From: Oncomelania hupensis | Lineage: Eukaryota > Mollusca > Gastropoda > Littorinimorpha > Pomatiopsidae | DNA length: 64,000 bases | NCBI GenBank assembly: GCA_036898135.1 | Contig: CM072513.1 | Span: forward strand, 34,523,634-34,587,633 | Direction: 5' to 3' | Shown: positions 1 through 8,960 of the stretch, one piece after another | Layout: the number at the start of each line of letters is the position of its first letter | How positions within the stretch are numbered: the first letter of the stretch is position 1 | Notes under the pieces: generated by a model | The model's database searches: none | What the model saw: only the letters and a program-made list of their open reading frames with translations | What the model was told of the DNA's origin: nothing | Position numbers and translations under genes: made by a program

Positions 1-16
1 GGCACACCAATACCAT

Positions 17-72
17 ATCCAGCGCCTTGGGCAGCTCTTGAGCTGGAAAAATGCGCTAGATAAAAGTGATTA
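17..72 (+). mobile_element. SINE 3' tail fragment
   Basis: It contains the tail signature seen in many places here: AGCGCCTTGGGCAGCTCTTG, then a GCTGGAAAA stretch and a degenerate GCGCTAGATAA. It matches the end of the complete SINE at 18983-19407. The 5' part is missing. Confidence 0.65.
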
Positions 73-311
73 CAACACAATACAAATTATCCGTGTAGCC
101 TTTGACCCTATTTCTAGAGGAATCACACGGCTTCAAGAGTTCGTCTTTGGTGGGAGGGGTGAGGGTAGGGTCTGTGGTATAAACCTTACCGAGCAACTTT
201 GTTATGGTTTTTCCACTCTTGTCGGCTTTAGTAGATAACATTTCTAGTGCTAGAGCGCTATAGCTATTCATAAACACAAAACTGCGGAATGTATTGATTA
301 AAAATAAAAAT

Positions 312-367
312 TATATCTATATCAATATCTATATATATCTATATATATCTATATATCTATATATCTA

Positions 368-450
<83 letters not shown>

Positions 451-453
451 ATA
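312..453. repeat. (ATCT)n microsatellite with TA-rich start
   Basis: A tetranucleotide ATCT tract of about 140 bp, beginning as a mixed ATCT/AT region. It lies left of the duplicated unit and so occurs once in the window. Confidence 0.95.
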
Positions 454-839
454 TTTGGATAGAGTGATTCTTTTTAAGGGGGATGATGGGGGGTAAAGCT
501 TTCTTTATCTTCAGTGGGTAACATTCATTGCGTGGTCAACTGATTCAATTTTAAGTTATTAATTCCCTCTATTCTTTTTTTAGAATGTAATAGCGCAGAT
601 TACTTATATAGCATGGAGCGCAAGATTCGTTACTTTAATACCTACATGTAATATAGCAAACGTCACACAGTTTGGATGTCCCTATAGCGCACAGGTTTGG
701 TTTTCTTGATGATGAAGAGGATGAGGATGAAGTTGATAATGATTGCGATGTGGATGATGATAATAATGACGAAGACGACAATGAAATAAACTCTATAACA
801 ACAGTAATGCTAAAAATGCTCTGTTTCCTGCTAAATCTG

Positions 840-885
840 AGGATGACGACGACGGCGACGATGATGATGATGATCACGATGACGG

Positions 886-954
<69 letters not shown>

Positions 955-972
955 CGATGACGACGACGACTA
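840..972. repeat. (GAT)n microsatellite with GAC variants
   Basis: A long GAT tract with GAC and GGC interruptions, preceded at 700-785 by an imperfect GAT/GAA stretch. Predicted poly-Asp or poly-Met peptides here are products of the repeat. Confidence 0.95.
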
Positions 973-1859
973 TGACATAAAATCTATAACGACTGTAATG
1001 TAGCTAAACCTGACTACTGTGAACACGACGGTACTAGAGAAAAACACTCGCACAACCAACAAAACTAATTCCACATAATGTTAGTACCCGCGAAAACTGG
1101 AACACCAAACCCCTAGCCCTAGACTTAAGGGTTAACCCCATGAGAAATAAAATGCTTAAAGAGCGTTGCCCAAAACAAGCTGAGCTAAACTCCCCACCCC
1201 CCTGTCCAAATCTTCAACTAACCCCCACCCCCTTAACCCCTACCCATCCCATTCTTCACCTGACTCCGACACCACCACCACTCCCTACCCCACACCCAGC
1301 CTGTCTGATAATGTACACCCTTCTCTAGTTCCAAAGATCAATTAAAAAAAAAAAAAAAAAACACACACGTAATTCTAACCCCCCCCCCCCCTCTTACAAC
1401 AAAACAACAACAACAACGGTACTCTGACCTTGTTATAATCATACTTTTGATGAGTAGATATGCGAACGTGGGTATCAGCTAATTCTTTCAGACAAGGGGT
1501 GTGTGTGGAGTGGGGTGGGGCGGTGGCCTTAGGGGGAACTTACTCTAGAAAGATAAAACCCTGCATTATGTCTACTCTTTCTGGGATCTGTCAAAAAGAA
1601 ACATTACGCCTTAGATCGATATGAATGCTGATTATGACAAGAAAAGAGGTTTCGATCGCCACACAACACACACATTATTCACAGCAGATGTTCATGACAG
1701 ATTGCGTTTCCCTTAGAAAAAGAACGAGTTTCATAGCCAAGTGTCTGACATCCCGCGGGGGGCTTGTATGGAAAGATTAACGCATGCATTGTAGACAACG
1801 CTAAGAGCTTTGTTGCCATAGTTACAGGGGACATAACTCGTGGCCCACATCAAGTGAAG
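973..1859. other. spacer with no recognised gene
   Basis: It holds a C-rich stretch (1190-1310), an A run at 1344-1361 and a C run near 1380-1392; the rest looks unique. Copy B joins this sequence at the base matching 1169. Near the right end, 1811-1824 reads GTTGCCATAGTTAC, resembling an RFX-type X-box half-palindrome. Confidence 0.5.
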
Positions 1860-1931
1860 ATGGCGGCGGTCAGACGAATGCCAACGGACACTGTTGCTTT
1901 AAAAATGAAAGTAGCTGTTGTGAGCAATTGA
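1858..1931 (+). promoter_or_regulatory. possible first-exon start with YY1-like AAGATGGCGGC
   Basis: AAGATGGCGGCGG overlaps an ATG at 1860 opening a 23-codon frame that stops at 1929-1931. AAGATGGCGGC is the known YY1 motif often found at the first codons of animal genes. A GTGAGC donor-like site lies near 1920. Copy B carries an in-frame 3-bp deletion at this point (35349-35357). I saw no downstream exon, so this is a weak lead for a transcription start, not a supported gene. Confidence 0.18.
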
Positions 1932-2040
1932 AAGAAAAAGCAATACCGTAGATTTATACTTGCCTAAAGACTTTAACCTACTGTCGTGCCAAATGTGGTG
2001 ACGAAGTGAACTAAACTATGGACTTCTATTGAAGACACAT

Positions 2041-2110
2041 AAACAAACAAACACACACGCACACACACACACCCACACACACCCACACACACACACCACA
2101 CACACAAACA
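2041..2110. repeat. (CA)n microsatellite, imperfect
   Basis: A CA tract interrupted by CCC and AAA units. The copy B counterpart is near 35527-35596. Confidence 0.9.
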
Positions 2111-2201
2111 TACGTAAAAATGCCGATGTTAAGACTGTCATGAAATGAAACACAAACAGTGTTTTTGCAATTTTTGTAAAACGGTCAATTTGTTTTAAAG
2201 A

Positions 2202-2270
2202 TAACCCTACCCCTAACCCTAGCCCAAACCCTAACCCTCAGCCATACCCTAAGCCTAACACAGCCCTAGA
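2202..2270. repeat. degenerate interstitial telomere-like (CCCTAA)n
   Basis: Several CCCTAACCCTA-type units mixed with variants such as CCCTACCCCTAA, CCCAAACCCTAA and CCCTAAGCCTAA over about 70 bp. The metazoan telomere unit is TTAGGG. The degeneracy and position inside SINE-rich sequence argue for an internal relic rather than a chromosome end. The copy in B is near 35688-35756. Confidence 0.55.
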
Positions 2271-2303
2271 TCTAACGGATCACTGTTTTGACGTCAAAAT
2301 AGC

Positions 2304-2580
2304 GAGCGTTGTGGCCAAGTGGGCTAAGGCGGGACTAACTTGCCTTGTCCGCAGGCCAGAAACCAATTTCGCCTCACAGGTGTGGGATCGAGCCAGCATC
2401 TGGGCGTAATGTTTCTCCGAATATTATTTACTTTCGACTCGGGCAACGTCTCTGGGGTTTTCTCCGGGTACTCTGGTTTGCTCCATCAGCAAAATTTGAA
2501 AAAGACACAACTAATGTTAGGTAGGATGGGTTTGGGCGCGCCACAGGCTGCGACTACGCCTTCCCCAGGGGAGGTAAGGT
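2304..2580 (+). mobile_element. tRNA-derived SINE, 5' part (interrupted)
   Basis: The head has a box A-like TGGCCAAGTGGGCTAAGGC and a degenerate box B (GTGGGATCGAGCC), as in Leu/Ser-type tRNA SINE heads. The body contains GGTTTTCTCCGGGTACTCTG, also present in the SINE at 10431. That motif resembles a conserved core domain reported in several metazoan SINEs; the exact assignment is from memory. The element breaks at 2580, where a 5S-derived SINE is inserted, and probably resumes at 2874. Confidence 0.75.
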
Positions 2581-2873
2581 AAAAAAAAAAAAAGGTAGTC
2601 CCATAGCCTTGTGGCCATAGGGGAGCGTGATGTTGGAGATCACACTTATCTTGGGCCAGCGTAATAAGGGTGATGCCCATCTCTCTCCCTCGCTGCTTTA
2701 CCTTCCCCACCCTTAAGAGAGTAGGTACTCAGTCACAGTTGAGTCAACTGGGGGCGTTGTTATTTGTCGCTTCACGTTTTTGCGGTCACCCATCCAAGTG
2801 CTAACCGCACTGGACGGTGCTTAACTTGTGACACAGTAGCGAGTGCTCCAATCACTGCGCTATCCGACACCCC
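2581..2873 (-). mobile_element. 5S/tRNA chimeric SINE inserted in a tRNA-SINE
   Basis: On the minus strand it starts GGGGTGTCGG, has a box A-like TAGCGCAGTGATTGGAGCAC, then a 5S rRNA-like segment (2782-2827) with GTTAAGCA and GGTTAGCACTTGGATGGGTG followed by ACCGC. The 3' end is a pyrimidine-rich CTACC plus T-run tail. A close relative lies at 28102-28394. Imperfect direct repeats AGGTAAGGT (2572-2580) and AGGTGAGGC (2874-2882) flank it and look like an aged target-site duplication. Confidence 0.8.
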
Positions 2874-2942
2874 AGGTGAGGCGGCCCAGAAGTTCCCGAT
2901 AAAAAGGGACAATAAAGCATTTAAAAAAAAATAAAGTAATAA
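2874..2942 (+). mobile_element. tRNA-derived SINE, 3' part after nested insertion
   Basis: A short segment with a small hairpin-like TTCCCGATAAAAAGGGA, an AATAAA and an A-rich tail. It is interpreted as the remaining 3' end of the SINE that starts at 2304, displaced by the 293-bp insertion. This continuity is inferred; no uninterrupted copy is in the window. Confidence 0.5.
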
Positions 2943-2997
2943 CGAGCCGTCATAAGAACGTAGGTAGAGTGTATACAATAACGGCATTTCTACATCG

Positions 2998-3311
2998 CCA
3001 CACACACACACACAAACACACGCATGTCACTCCACACGGACAAGCACATACACGCACACAAACACACACACACACGCGCACACATGTCACTCCACACGGA
3101 CAAGCACACACAAACACATGCACAATCACACAAGCACACATGTCACTCCACCCGGACAAGCACACACACACACAAACACATAAACACACGATCATACACA
3201 ATCACACACGCACACATGTCACTCCACACGGACAAGCACACACACAAACACACACACACAAACAAACGCACACACAATCACACACGCACACATGTTACTC
3301 CACACAGACAT
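2998..3311. repeat. CA-rich compound minisatellite with an ATGTCACTCCACACGGACAA core
   Basis: Five copies of a core ATGTCACTCCACACGGACAA (some with one or two changes) start at 3024, 3084, 3140, 3216 and 3292. They are separated by variable CA/CAA filler, giving spacings of 60, 56, 76 and 76 bp. The open frames that cross it are products of the repeat. Confidence 0.85.
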
Positions 3312-3312
3312 A

Positions 3313-3437
3313 CACTGGGTGTATTTGTGTAGCGGGCATTCACCCATCTAAGACGTGAGCATCAGGATCTTTAAAGTCCGTGTAACGGAATGCGTGCGCT
3401 CGCACGCTCGACCTCATTGTATACTCTCATTCGAAAG
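3313..3437 (-). mobile_element. SINE middle fragment
   Basis: Matches the middle of the SINE at 18983-19407 in reverse orientation, with diagnostic GTGTAGCGGGCATTCACCC, a diverged GGACATGAGCGTCAGGATCT and ACTCTCATTCGAA. Both head and tail are missing. Confidence 0.75.
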
Positions 3438-3672
3438 AAGTATATGCTACAAAGGTTATGACATGAATGCTATCATGACAAAAATAAGTTTGGATCGCAG
3501 CATCATGTCCACCGCAGAAAGACAGGATGTGCTTTATGTAGATAGGTCTTACTGAACGTTATTTGGCATTAAATAGATAAACGAATATGCTATGACCGCC
3601 CACAGCGAAATATTTCCACAGCAGAGATGCCGCATTTTATAGCCAATTGTAACAAATGCAACATTTAAATAA

Positions 3673-3673
<1 letters not shown>

Positions 3674-3766
<93 letters not shown>

Positions 3767-3772
3767 TGTGGA

Positions 3773-3841
<69 letters not shown>

Positions 3842-3842
3842 C
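3674..3842. repeat. (TTA)n microsatellite, two blocks
   Basis: Two pure TTA blocks separated by a short GTGGATG interruption. The same interruption is in copy B (37161-37328). Confidence 0.97.
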
Positions 3843-3876
3843 TATGAAACAGCCTAGATAATTCTTCTGCGAAATA

Positions 3877-3882
3877 CCCCCC

Positions 3883-3913
<31 letters not shown>

Positions 3914-4148
3914 ATTCCCCACCTCTCTTCAAACTTCAAATCTTCTTTCTCTCAGTGGTCAGAGCGCACGACTTGGGTGAGTGCGTTTAGGGCGACGTGG
4001 TTTCGAATCCTGACTTCAGCTAACTATTGTGTGATTGCTGGATATTACGGACCAGCGCTTTGAGAAGCTCTCTGAGCTTGTCAGTGCGCTATATGAGATA
4101 AATCTCTCTCTCTGTCTCTCTGTCTCTGTCTGTCTGTCTGTCTGTCTG

Positions 4149-4220
<72 letters not shown>
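3877..4220. repeat. C-run and (CT)n / (TGTC)n tracts flanking a SINE
   Basis: A C run plus CT tract (3877-3913) lies before the SINE. A CT/TGTC compound tract (4104-4220) follows it. Lengths differ by a few bases between the two copies. Confidence 0.9.
3953..4103 (+). mobile_element. short tRNA-SINE between CT tracts
   Basis: A box B-like GTGGTTTCGAATCCTGAC lies near 4000. It is followed within about 50 bp by the standard tail AGCGCTTTGAGAAGCTCTC and GCGCTATATGAGATAAAT. The usual middle section is absent, so this is either an internally deleted copy or a short subfamily. Its tail runs directly into a (CT)n tract. Confidence 0.65.
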
Positions 4221-4223
<3 letters not shown>

Positions 4224-4396
4224 GACTTCAAATCTCTCTCAAAGGTTAAATGCGCCTATCCTACTTCTGTTTCCTCCCTGTTGTACAGTTTAGTGAAGTT
4301 TTAATCAAGTCGGTTGTCCTTTTAATCATTTGGAGAGCCTTTAGGACGGTTTGGTTTTACAACTTTTCAGACATGGTGCGCACAAGTTGCACATTT

Positions 4397-4475
4397 CAAG
4401 AAGAAGAAGAAGAAGAAGAAGAAGACGAAGAAGAAGAAGAAAGAAGAAGGAGCAGAAGAAGAAGAAGAAGAAGAA
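4397..4475. repeat. (GAA)n purine tract
   Basis: An interrupted GAA tract immediately before the tail end of a minus-strand SINE. Copy B has it at 37877-37955. Confidence 0.95.
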
Positions 4476-4476
4476 T

Positions 4477-4592
4477 GGTTCTTATATTCCGCTTTACCAG
4501 CCCGAAGGGCTGCTCAAGGCGCTGACCGGAAACAGAAAATAACTCAAGGCGCCAACTTGCTGCTTTGATGCGCACAGTCTAACAACCCAAAT
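4477..4592 (-). mobile_element. SINE 3' half fragment
   Basis: On the minus strand this carries the SINE tail (reverse of GGTTCTTATATTCCGCTTT and GGGCTGCTCAAGGCGCTGAC) and the preceding segment with CAAGTTGGCGCC, as in the complete copy at 18983-19407. Confidence 0.7.
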
Positions 4593-4839
4593 GATACTGC
4601 ATTTAGCCGTTTCTTTGAGATCTCCAACAAAAAGGTTTTGTAGCAAAGGATTAACCAAATCGGTTTTTATAAGAGTCAAATGTAGTGCAAGTAAGCTTAA
4701 TTAGGATGGCACCGGCGGCTGGCCACTGCAACGTGCCGACCGATGGAAATTGGAGTCTATTCATATTCCTGACACAACCAAGATATTCCGGTTGCAACAA
4801 AGTTTAATGTTGTTCTGTACACCTATCCGCACTCTGAGG

Positions 4840-5013
4840 GAGACCGAAAAAGAGGTGGGAGGACAACATTCGAGAATGGACTGGTTTGACACTGAGCGAA
4901 ACCATCAGGGTTGCCGAGGACAGAGAAAGATGGAGTACGCTGGTTAAACGATCATATGTGGTGCCCTTACGACTCCGAGTTACGGGATAGGATAGGATAG
5001 GATAGGATAGGAT
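4840..5013 (+). mobile_element. LINE 3' terminus, 5'-truncated, with (GGATA)n tail
   Basis: It encodes the C-terminal signature of the LINE family at 10893-12196: REWTGL, ENRERWSTLV and VVPQRP-like residues in broken frames. It ends in five GGATA units. Severe 5' truncation plus a short tandem-repeat tail is the usual outcome of target-primed reverse transcription. The family also appears at 24917-25330 and 33908-34056. Confidence 0.8.
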
Positions 5014-5033
5014 CCGCGCTCTGAAATATACTT

Positions 5034-5663
5034 AGAGTACGGTGACCATCACGCGGCCAGACGGAGGTGCGGCCAATTCTAATAACTCCTATTCTACTAG
5101 CTTTAAAGCTTTGAGGAATCACAATTGCTTCCCCTGAGTCTACCTTAGCCTTTTTGTCGTGATTTCCGGTTTATTCCCGCGCTCTGCATATGAATTTTAC
5201 TGTCTGTAAGTATTGACCCAAGAAAAGTTTCTTTTTTGAGATTACGGTGACCATCACGCGGCCTGACCGAGGTGCGGCCAATTCTAATAACTCCTATTCT
5301 ACTAGCTTTTTCTGTTTTTATTTTTTCCGTTTCTTGTCTTATTTGTGTTTTTGTAAGTTTTAAAAAGTTGTAAAGGGCCTGACCGCATGTCGGGCATGGT
5401 GTCGGGCGCGTGTAGGCATGGTGGCCGCAGCTGTGGCTTATTGTTGGACGCACCTAGGGCACCTGGCCGCATCATGGTACACTGAAATTGTGCAGAAATT
5501 GCTAAGTATGTCCACAATGTTTCATTTATAGAGCCCCGGCAAAGTCAGTGCCGTTACTGCGACCTCCCGATTCAAAAAAATCAAACTTGGATTCTGATTG
5601 GTTCATAAACAAAAGAAGTATGAGGAAGTGTTCGTTCGTGGCCGCAAGTGGTCACCCTACTCT
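5034..5663. mobile_element. candidate 630-bp TIR DNA transposon (MITE-like)
   Basis: The left end reads AGAGTACGGTGACCATCACG then CGGCC. The reverse complement of the right end reads AGAGTAGGGTGACCACTTGC then GGCC, giving imperfect terminal inverted repeats of about 25 bp. ACTT flanks both sides (5030-5033 and 5664-5667) as a candidate 4-bp target duplication. A 67-bp segment of the left end is repeated directly at 5243-5309. A 102-codon minus-strand frame (5145-5453) matches no family I recognise. No transposase is present, so it would be non-autonomous. Confidence 0.6.
5038..5309. repeat. 67-bp direct repeat pair inside the candidate transposon
   Basis: 5038-5104 and 5243-5309 are nearly identical (differences at AGACGG versus TGACCG) and are 205 bp apart. 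Both contain GGTGACCATCACGCGGCC and CTCCTATTCTACTAGCTTT. The first copy includes the terminal inverted repeat, so the terminus itself has been duplicated inward. Confidence 0.85.
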
Positions 5664-5669
5664 ACTTTC

Positions 5670-5934
5670 TTAATCGTTCCTAGATAGCGCTTGCCCATCT
5701 CAAGAGCAGCTCAAGGCGCTGACCGATACAGGATCTAACTCAAGCCGCCCTATGGCTTGACACCCATACCACTGAGCACAATCTTGGGCGACCGGAAGAG
5801 AAAGAACCTAGTGCATGCTGGGTGCATTTGTGTAGCCGGCACTCAGCCGTTTAGGACATGAGCGTCTTTGAAATCTGTGGGATGAAATGCGTGCGTACAC
5901 AGAGTAGACCTCGGTTTACACTCTTATCCGAAGA
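5670..5934 (-). mobile_element. tRNA-SINE lacking its head
   Basis: Reverse-strand copy of the 18983-19407 family from tail (TCGTTCCTAGATAGCGC) through the GAGCAGCTCAAGGCGCTGAC and CCGGCACTCAGCCG segments to CTCTTATCCGAA. The tRNA-like head is absent. It begins almost exactly at the right end of the candidate transposon, so that transposon may sit in this SINE's tail. Confidence 0.85.
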
Positions 5935-6221
5935 GCCAGCGCAGCAGGGCTTAGAGATACTGAGAGATGACAATATTATTGCAAGAGGAGCGGGATCACA
6001 ATATTGATAGAGCTGAAACAATTAGGATTCTGATTAGCGAGGGAACTTGGATGGTGATTCATATTAGCCAGATCTCTGCCTTCTGGGTATAAAGAGACAT
6101 CACATATTCATAGAACGAGTAACAAGATCTAACATTACAATACAAGATGTGATGGAAGGGGGTGTGTGTGAAGGAGGAAGATGAACGGGAGAGGAGGACA
6201 TGGAGAAGGAGATGGTTATGC

Positions 6222-6222
6222 A

Positions 6223-6275
<53 letters not shown>
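6222..6275. repeat. (GA)n microsatellite
   Basis: A GA tract followed by imperfect GA-rich sequence. It is about 20 bp longer than in copy B (39708-39734), one of the clearest length differences between the two copies. Confidence 0.95.
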
Positions 6276-6277
<2 letters not shown>

Positions 6278-6401
6278 CAATGAGACAAGAGAGAGACAGA
6301 GACAAGAGAGATACAGAGAGGTGGAGAGAGGAGGGAAGAGCAATTAAGAAGATGGGAAAAAAAGACCAATTTATGCAAGAGGGCCACAACGGCGGCGTCC
6401 T

Positions 6402-6426
6402 CATCATCATCAACTGCAACCGTAAT

Positions 6427-6483
<57 letters not shown>

Positions 6484-6545
6484 GTCATCATCGTCATCAT
6501 CTTTATCAACGCCATCGTCATCATCATCATCATCATCATCATCAA
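6402..6545. repeat. (ATC)n microsatellite
   Basis: An ATC tract with GTC interruptions. Its interruption pattern is the same in copy B (39863-40006). Confidence 0.95.
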
Positions 6546-7069
6546 CTTAAGTGTTTTGTGATGACTACTCCTCCCTCTCTTCTCCTCCTTCCTCTGTAAT
6601 ATTACAATAATAGCGTGTTTGTTTCACTTGCATGAAGAAAAAAAATAATAATAGCGCGATGACTCAAATGTTTTTCATTCGACTATATAAAATACAAACC
6701 TAATGATTTATTTTGAATTTCCCTCAAGGAATTATATTTTCCCGTCGGCTATAATTTGAAACCCATTATTTAGCTTAAGACTTGCAAAAGTATTTTCTAA
6801 GCGGAAACAAGATGACGTTGCAATGACATTAAACAAACGAATGCCATGCCTCGCCGATCATAATAGGAAACGTGAACATCCTCGCCGAATTTATACCAGG
6901 AAATGGGCAGATGGTGTATCATAGCATGTAATCGTGCCAGACAATACACTAAATCTTGCGCCATATACCCTCACAAAAGTTTATATTGAGGATGAGGCTA
7001 AATTTTCAAACTTTTTGCCCTAGATAGTTGTAATTATATAGAAGAGTAGCGTGCACTGAATGTTCTGCA
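6546..7069. other. spacer with no recognised gene
   Basis: Unique-looking AT-rich sequence. No family resemblance, tRNA-like box or terminal repeat was seen. Confidence 0.5.
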
Positions 7070-7130
7070 TCGCCCAACGCCTTGAACAGCTCTGAGGCTG
7101 GAAAAAGAGCGCTATAAAGAACCATTAAAT
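7070..7130 (+). mobile_element. SINE 3' tail fragment
   Basis: AACGCCTTGAACAGCTCTGA, GGCTGGAAAAAG and GCGCTATAAAGAACCATTAA match the end of the SINE family. Only the tail is present. Confidence 0.7.
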
Positions 7131-7494
7131 GTTAGTTTTAAAAAGTAAATAGAAGAGTCTAATTATCCAGATTAATGAGACAAATAATAAGTGAATATAT
7201 ATGGCATTTCCCCCTCAATTTCAAAGCGCAGTTCACTGCAAATTATTTAAGTGAAAGCTCTCCGATGGTCGTGTAAGCGGTTTGGGCTAACTGATAACGT
7301 CACGCGACGGCGCATATCTAGCTAATATAATGGGGTCCTTGATACTAGTCGTCAAGCGTCGCTCTATAAAACTGGCACTGCAGTTCTAGCACAGTTAATT
7401 CACAAGTTACTAACTGACAAAACGGTAACACGTTTAAAACGATAAGGCATTCGTTGTTGAATTTCCTTAACTACTAGAATCCATTATAAATTAT
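7131..7494. other. spacer with a TATA-like site
   Basis: Mostly unique sequence. TATAAAA at 7365-7371 is followed about 20 bp later by GCAGTTCTAGCACAG. This could be a core promoter for the LINE fragment that follows or for an unseen transcript, but nothing else supports it. A CAAAGCGCAGTT piece near 7224 resembles the reversed LINE/SINE tail. Confidence 0.3.
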
Positions 7495-8105
7495 GAACAG
7501 CTCTTTATTGTTGGTGATATTAATTTGCTTTTTGACAAGCCATGTAACTTGTATGTAAAACAAGTGTTGACATCTTTACACAACTTTGGTCTTAGGCAGC
7601 TTGTTCGCGTCCCGACCCATCGGCTTGGATCGCTACCAACAGTCGCAAACATATCGGTTCAGGACAAAACCATTTTCGACAATTTCTTCGTTTCATTTGA
7701 GCTGCTTATCAGGATACCTAGCCGTGGCACCAAACTCGTCATGTCGCGAAACCTGAAACGGATGGACATTGGCGCTTTCAGGATTGATGTGTCCAACGTC
7801 ATGGCCGCTCTCAATGCAGAACGCATTGTGTCCGCGAACTCATTCGGTGTTTATTTGCGCAATTCCCTCGACGAACATGCATCTCTAGAGACTCGCCGTG
7901 TTTCCGACCTGCAATCAGCGCCGAAATCCAGCAGACCAAGCAAGAACGACGAAACGCGGAGCGTCACTGGATTGAAACTGGCCTTCCGGTTACGGTGGAT
8001 CGGCAAATCTTTGTACACCACCGTAACATAGTCAACCACATGATCCTCGACGTCAAGATAGGGTATACTCGTGACCTCATTATGCAACAAGTACACATGT
8101 GTATG
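7495..8105 (+). pseudogene. LINE ORF2 fragment: end of endonuclease domain plus linker, frameshifted
   Basis: Frame 1 from 7495 reads EQLFIVGDINLLFDKP, the GD-I/F-N motif of the AP-type endonuclease of CR1/Jockey-type LINEs. NFGLRQLVRVPTHRLG and later FDNFFVSFELL follow, where FDNFF stands at the usual SDHF/SDHYF catalytic position, so the Asp-His pair is altered. Near 7920 the reading moves to another frame (QERRNAERHWIETGLPVTVD, then QIFVHHRNIVNHM) and continues to about 8105, where a TG tract interrupts it. The reverse transcriptase domain is absent. Inference: a decayed non-LTR fragment. The family match rests on motif memory, not on a search. Confidence 0.75.
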
Positions 8106-8131
8106 ATTGATCTAGAATGGCCCGTGTATGG

Positions 8132-8178
<47 letters not shown>
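8132..8178. repeat. (TG)n microsatellite
   Basis: A pure TG tract interrupting the LINE-derived sequence. The same tract is at 41593-41639 in copy B. Confidence 0.95.
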
Positions 8179-8180
<2 letters not shown>

Positions 8181-8559
8181 TGTATGGCGAGAGTTATTTT
8201 AGTCACCTTCTGAGTGTGTGTTGAGGGAGTTTTGGGGGTGAGGGTGAGAGGCGATGAAACAAATTGTTGTGCCTAGAGAGGAGGATGCGAAATGTAATGT
8301 ACTTTGCTCGGAATTTAAATAAATGTGATTATTTATTTATTAACCGTTTCTATTCGTATAAACATGTGATGTTGGTTTAATTTGAATGCTGTTGTATTTT
8401 AAAATGTATGTTTCTAAAGTATGCATTTCTTTATTTTATGCATTTTAACTGTTTTGATGATTGCTTTAATCTTCCTGCTTATAATATGCGTGTGTGTGTG
8501 GGAGGAGGGGATTAAGGGTGTTCTATTTGCCATAGTTTATTTCATATTTATCTGTAGTG

Positions 8560-8803
8560 TTTATATTTTACTTTTACCAGAGTGAAGCGTTCTGTTTGTT
8601 TTATCTCATTCATTATTATTATATTTATTTTCATTTTTATTTTATTTTATCTGTGTGAAGTGTTTTATGTCTTATATCGTTCATTATTATTGCTATTATG
8701 TGTTATACTATGTACGTTTTGCGTTTTTGTGCATGTGTGTCTTGATGTTTTATGCGCTTTGAGCAGATATGTTGTCTGATATGTGCGCTTTACAAAATAA
8801 ATT
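8560..8803 (+). mobile_element. LINE-like 3' untranslated tail
   Basis: AT-rich sequence ending in ATGCGCTTTGAGCAGATATG and GTGCGCTTTACAAAATAAAT, then a TAG microsatellite. The paired GCGCTTT...GCGCTTT arrangement parallels the SINE tails here. It may be the 3' end of the same LINE as 7495-8105 with the reverse transcriptase deleted; that link is inferred. Confidence 0.45.
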
Positions 8804-8820
8804 AGTAATAGTAGTAGTAC

Positions 8821-8865
<45 letters not shown>

Positions 8866-8866
8866 A
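8804..8866. repeat. (TAG)n microsatellite
   Basis: A TAG tract directly following a retrotransposon-like tail. Confidence 0.95.
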
Positions 8867-8960
8867 TGGGGGGGTCAGCCAAAGAGCTTAATGATAGAAA
8901 GAGGGGGAACTTGGTACAGAACCGCGAGACGAAAAGTACGAGTTATGCTCCCTTATCGAC

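Noticed and set aside
2202..2270. A true chromosome end
   Set aside because: The tract is short and degenerate, and ordinary sequence continues on both sides.
5145..5453. 102-codon minus-strand frame inside the candidate transposon
   Set aside because: It has no recognisable domain, includes part of a direct repeat and is far shorter than any transposase. Kept only as an observation within that element.
7525..8031. An intact 168-codon host protein
   Set aside because: The residues match a LINE endonuclease/linker and the true reading changes frame near 7920. It is a pseudogene fragment.
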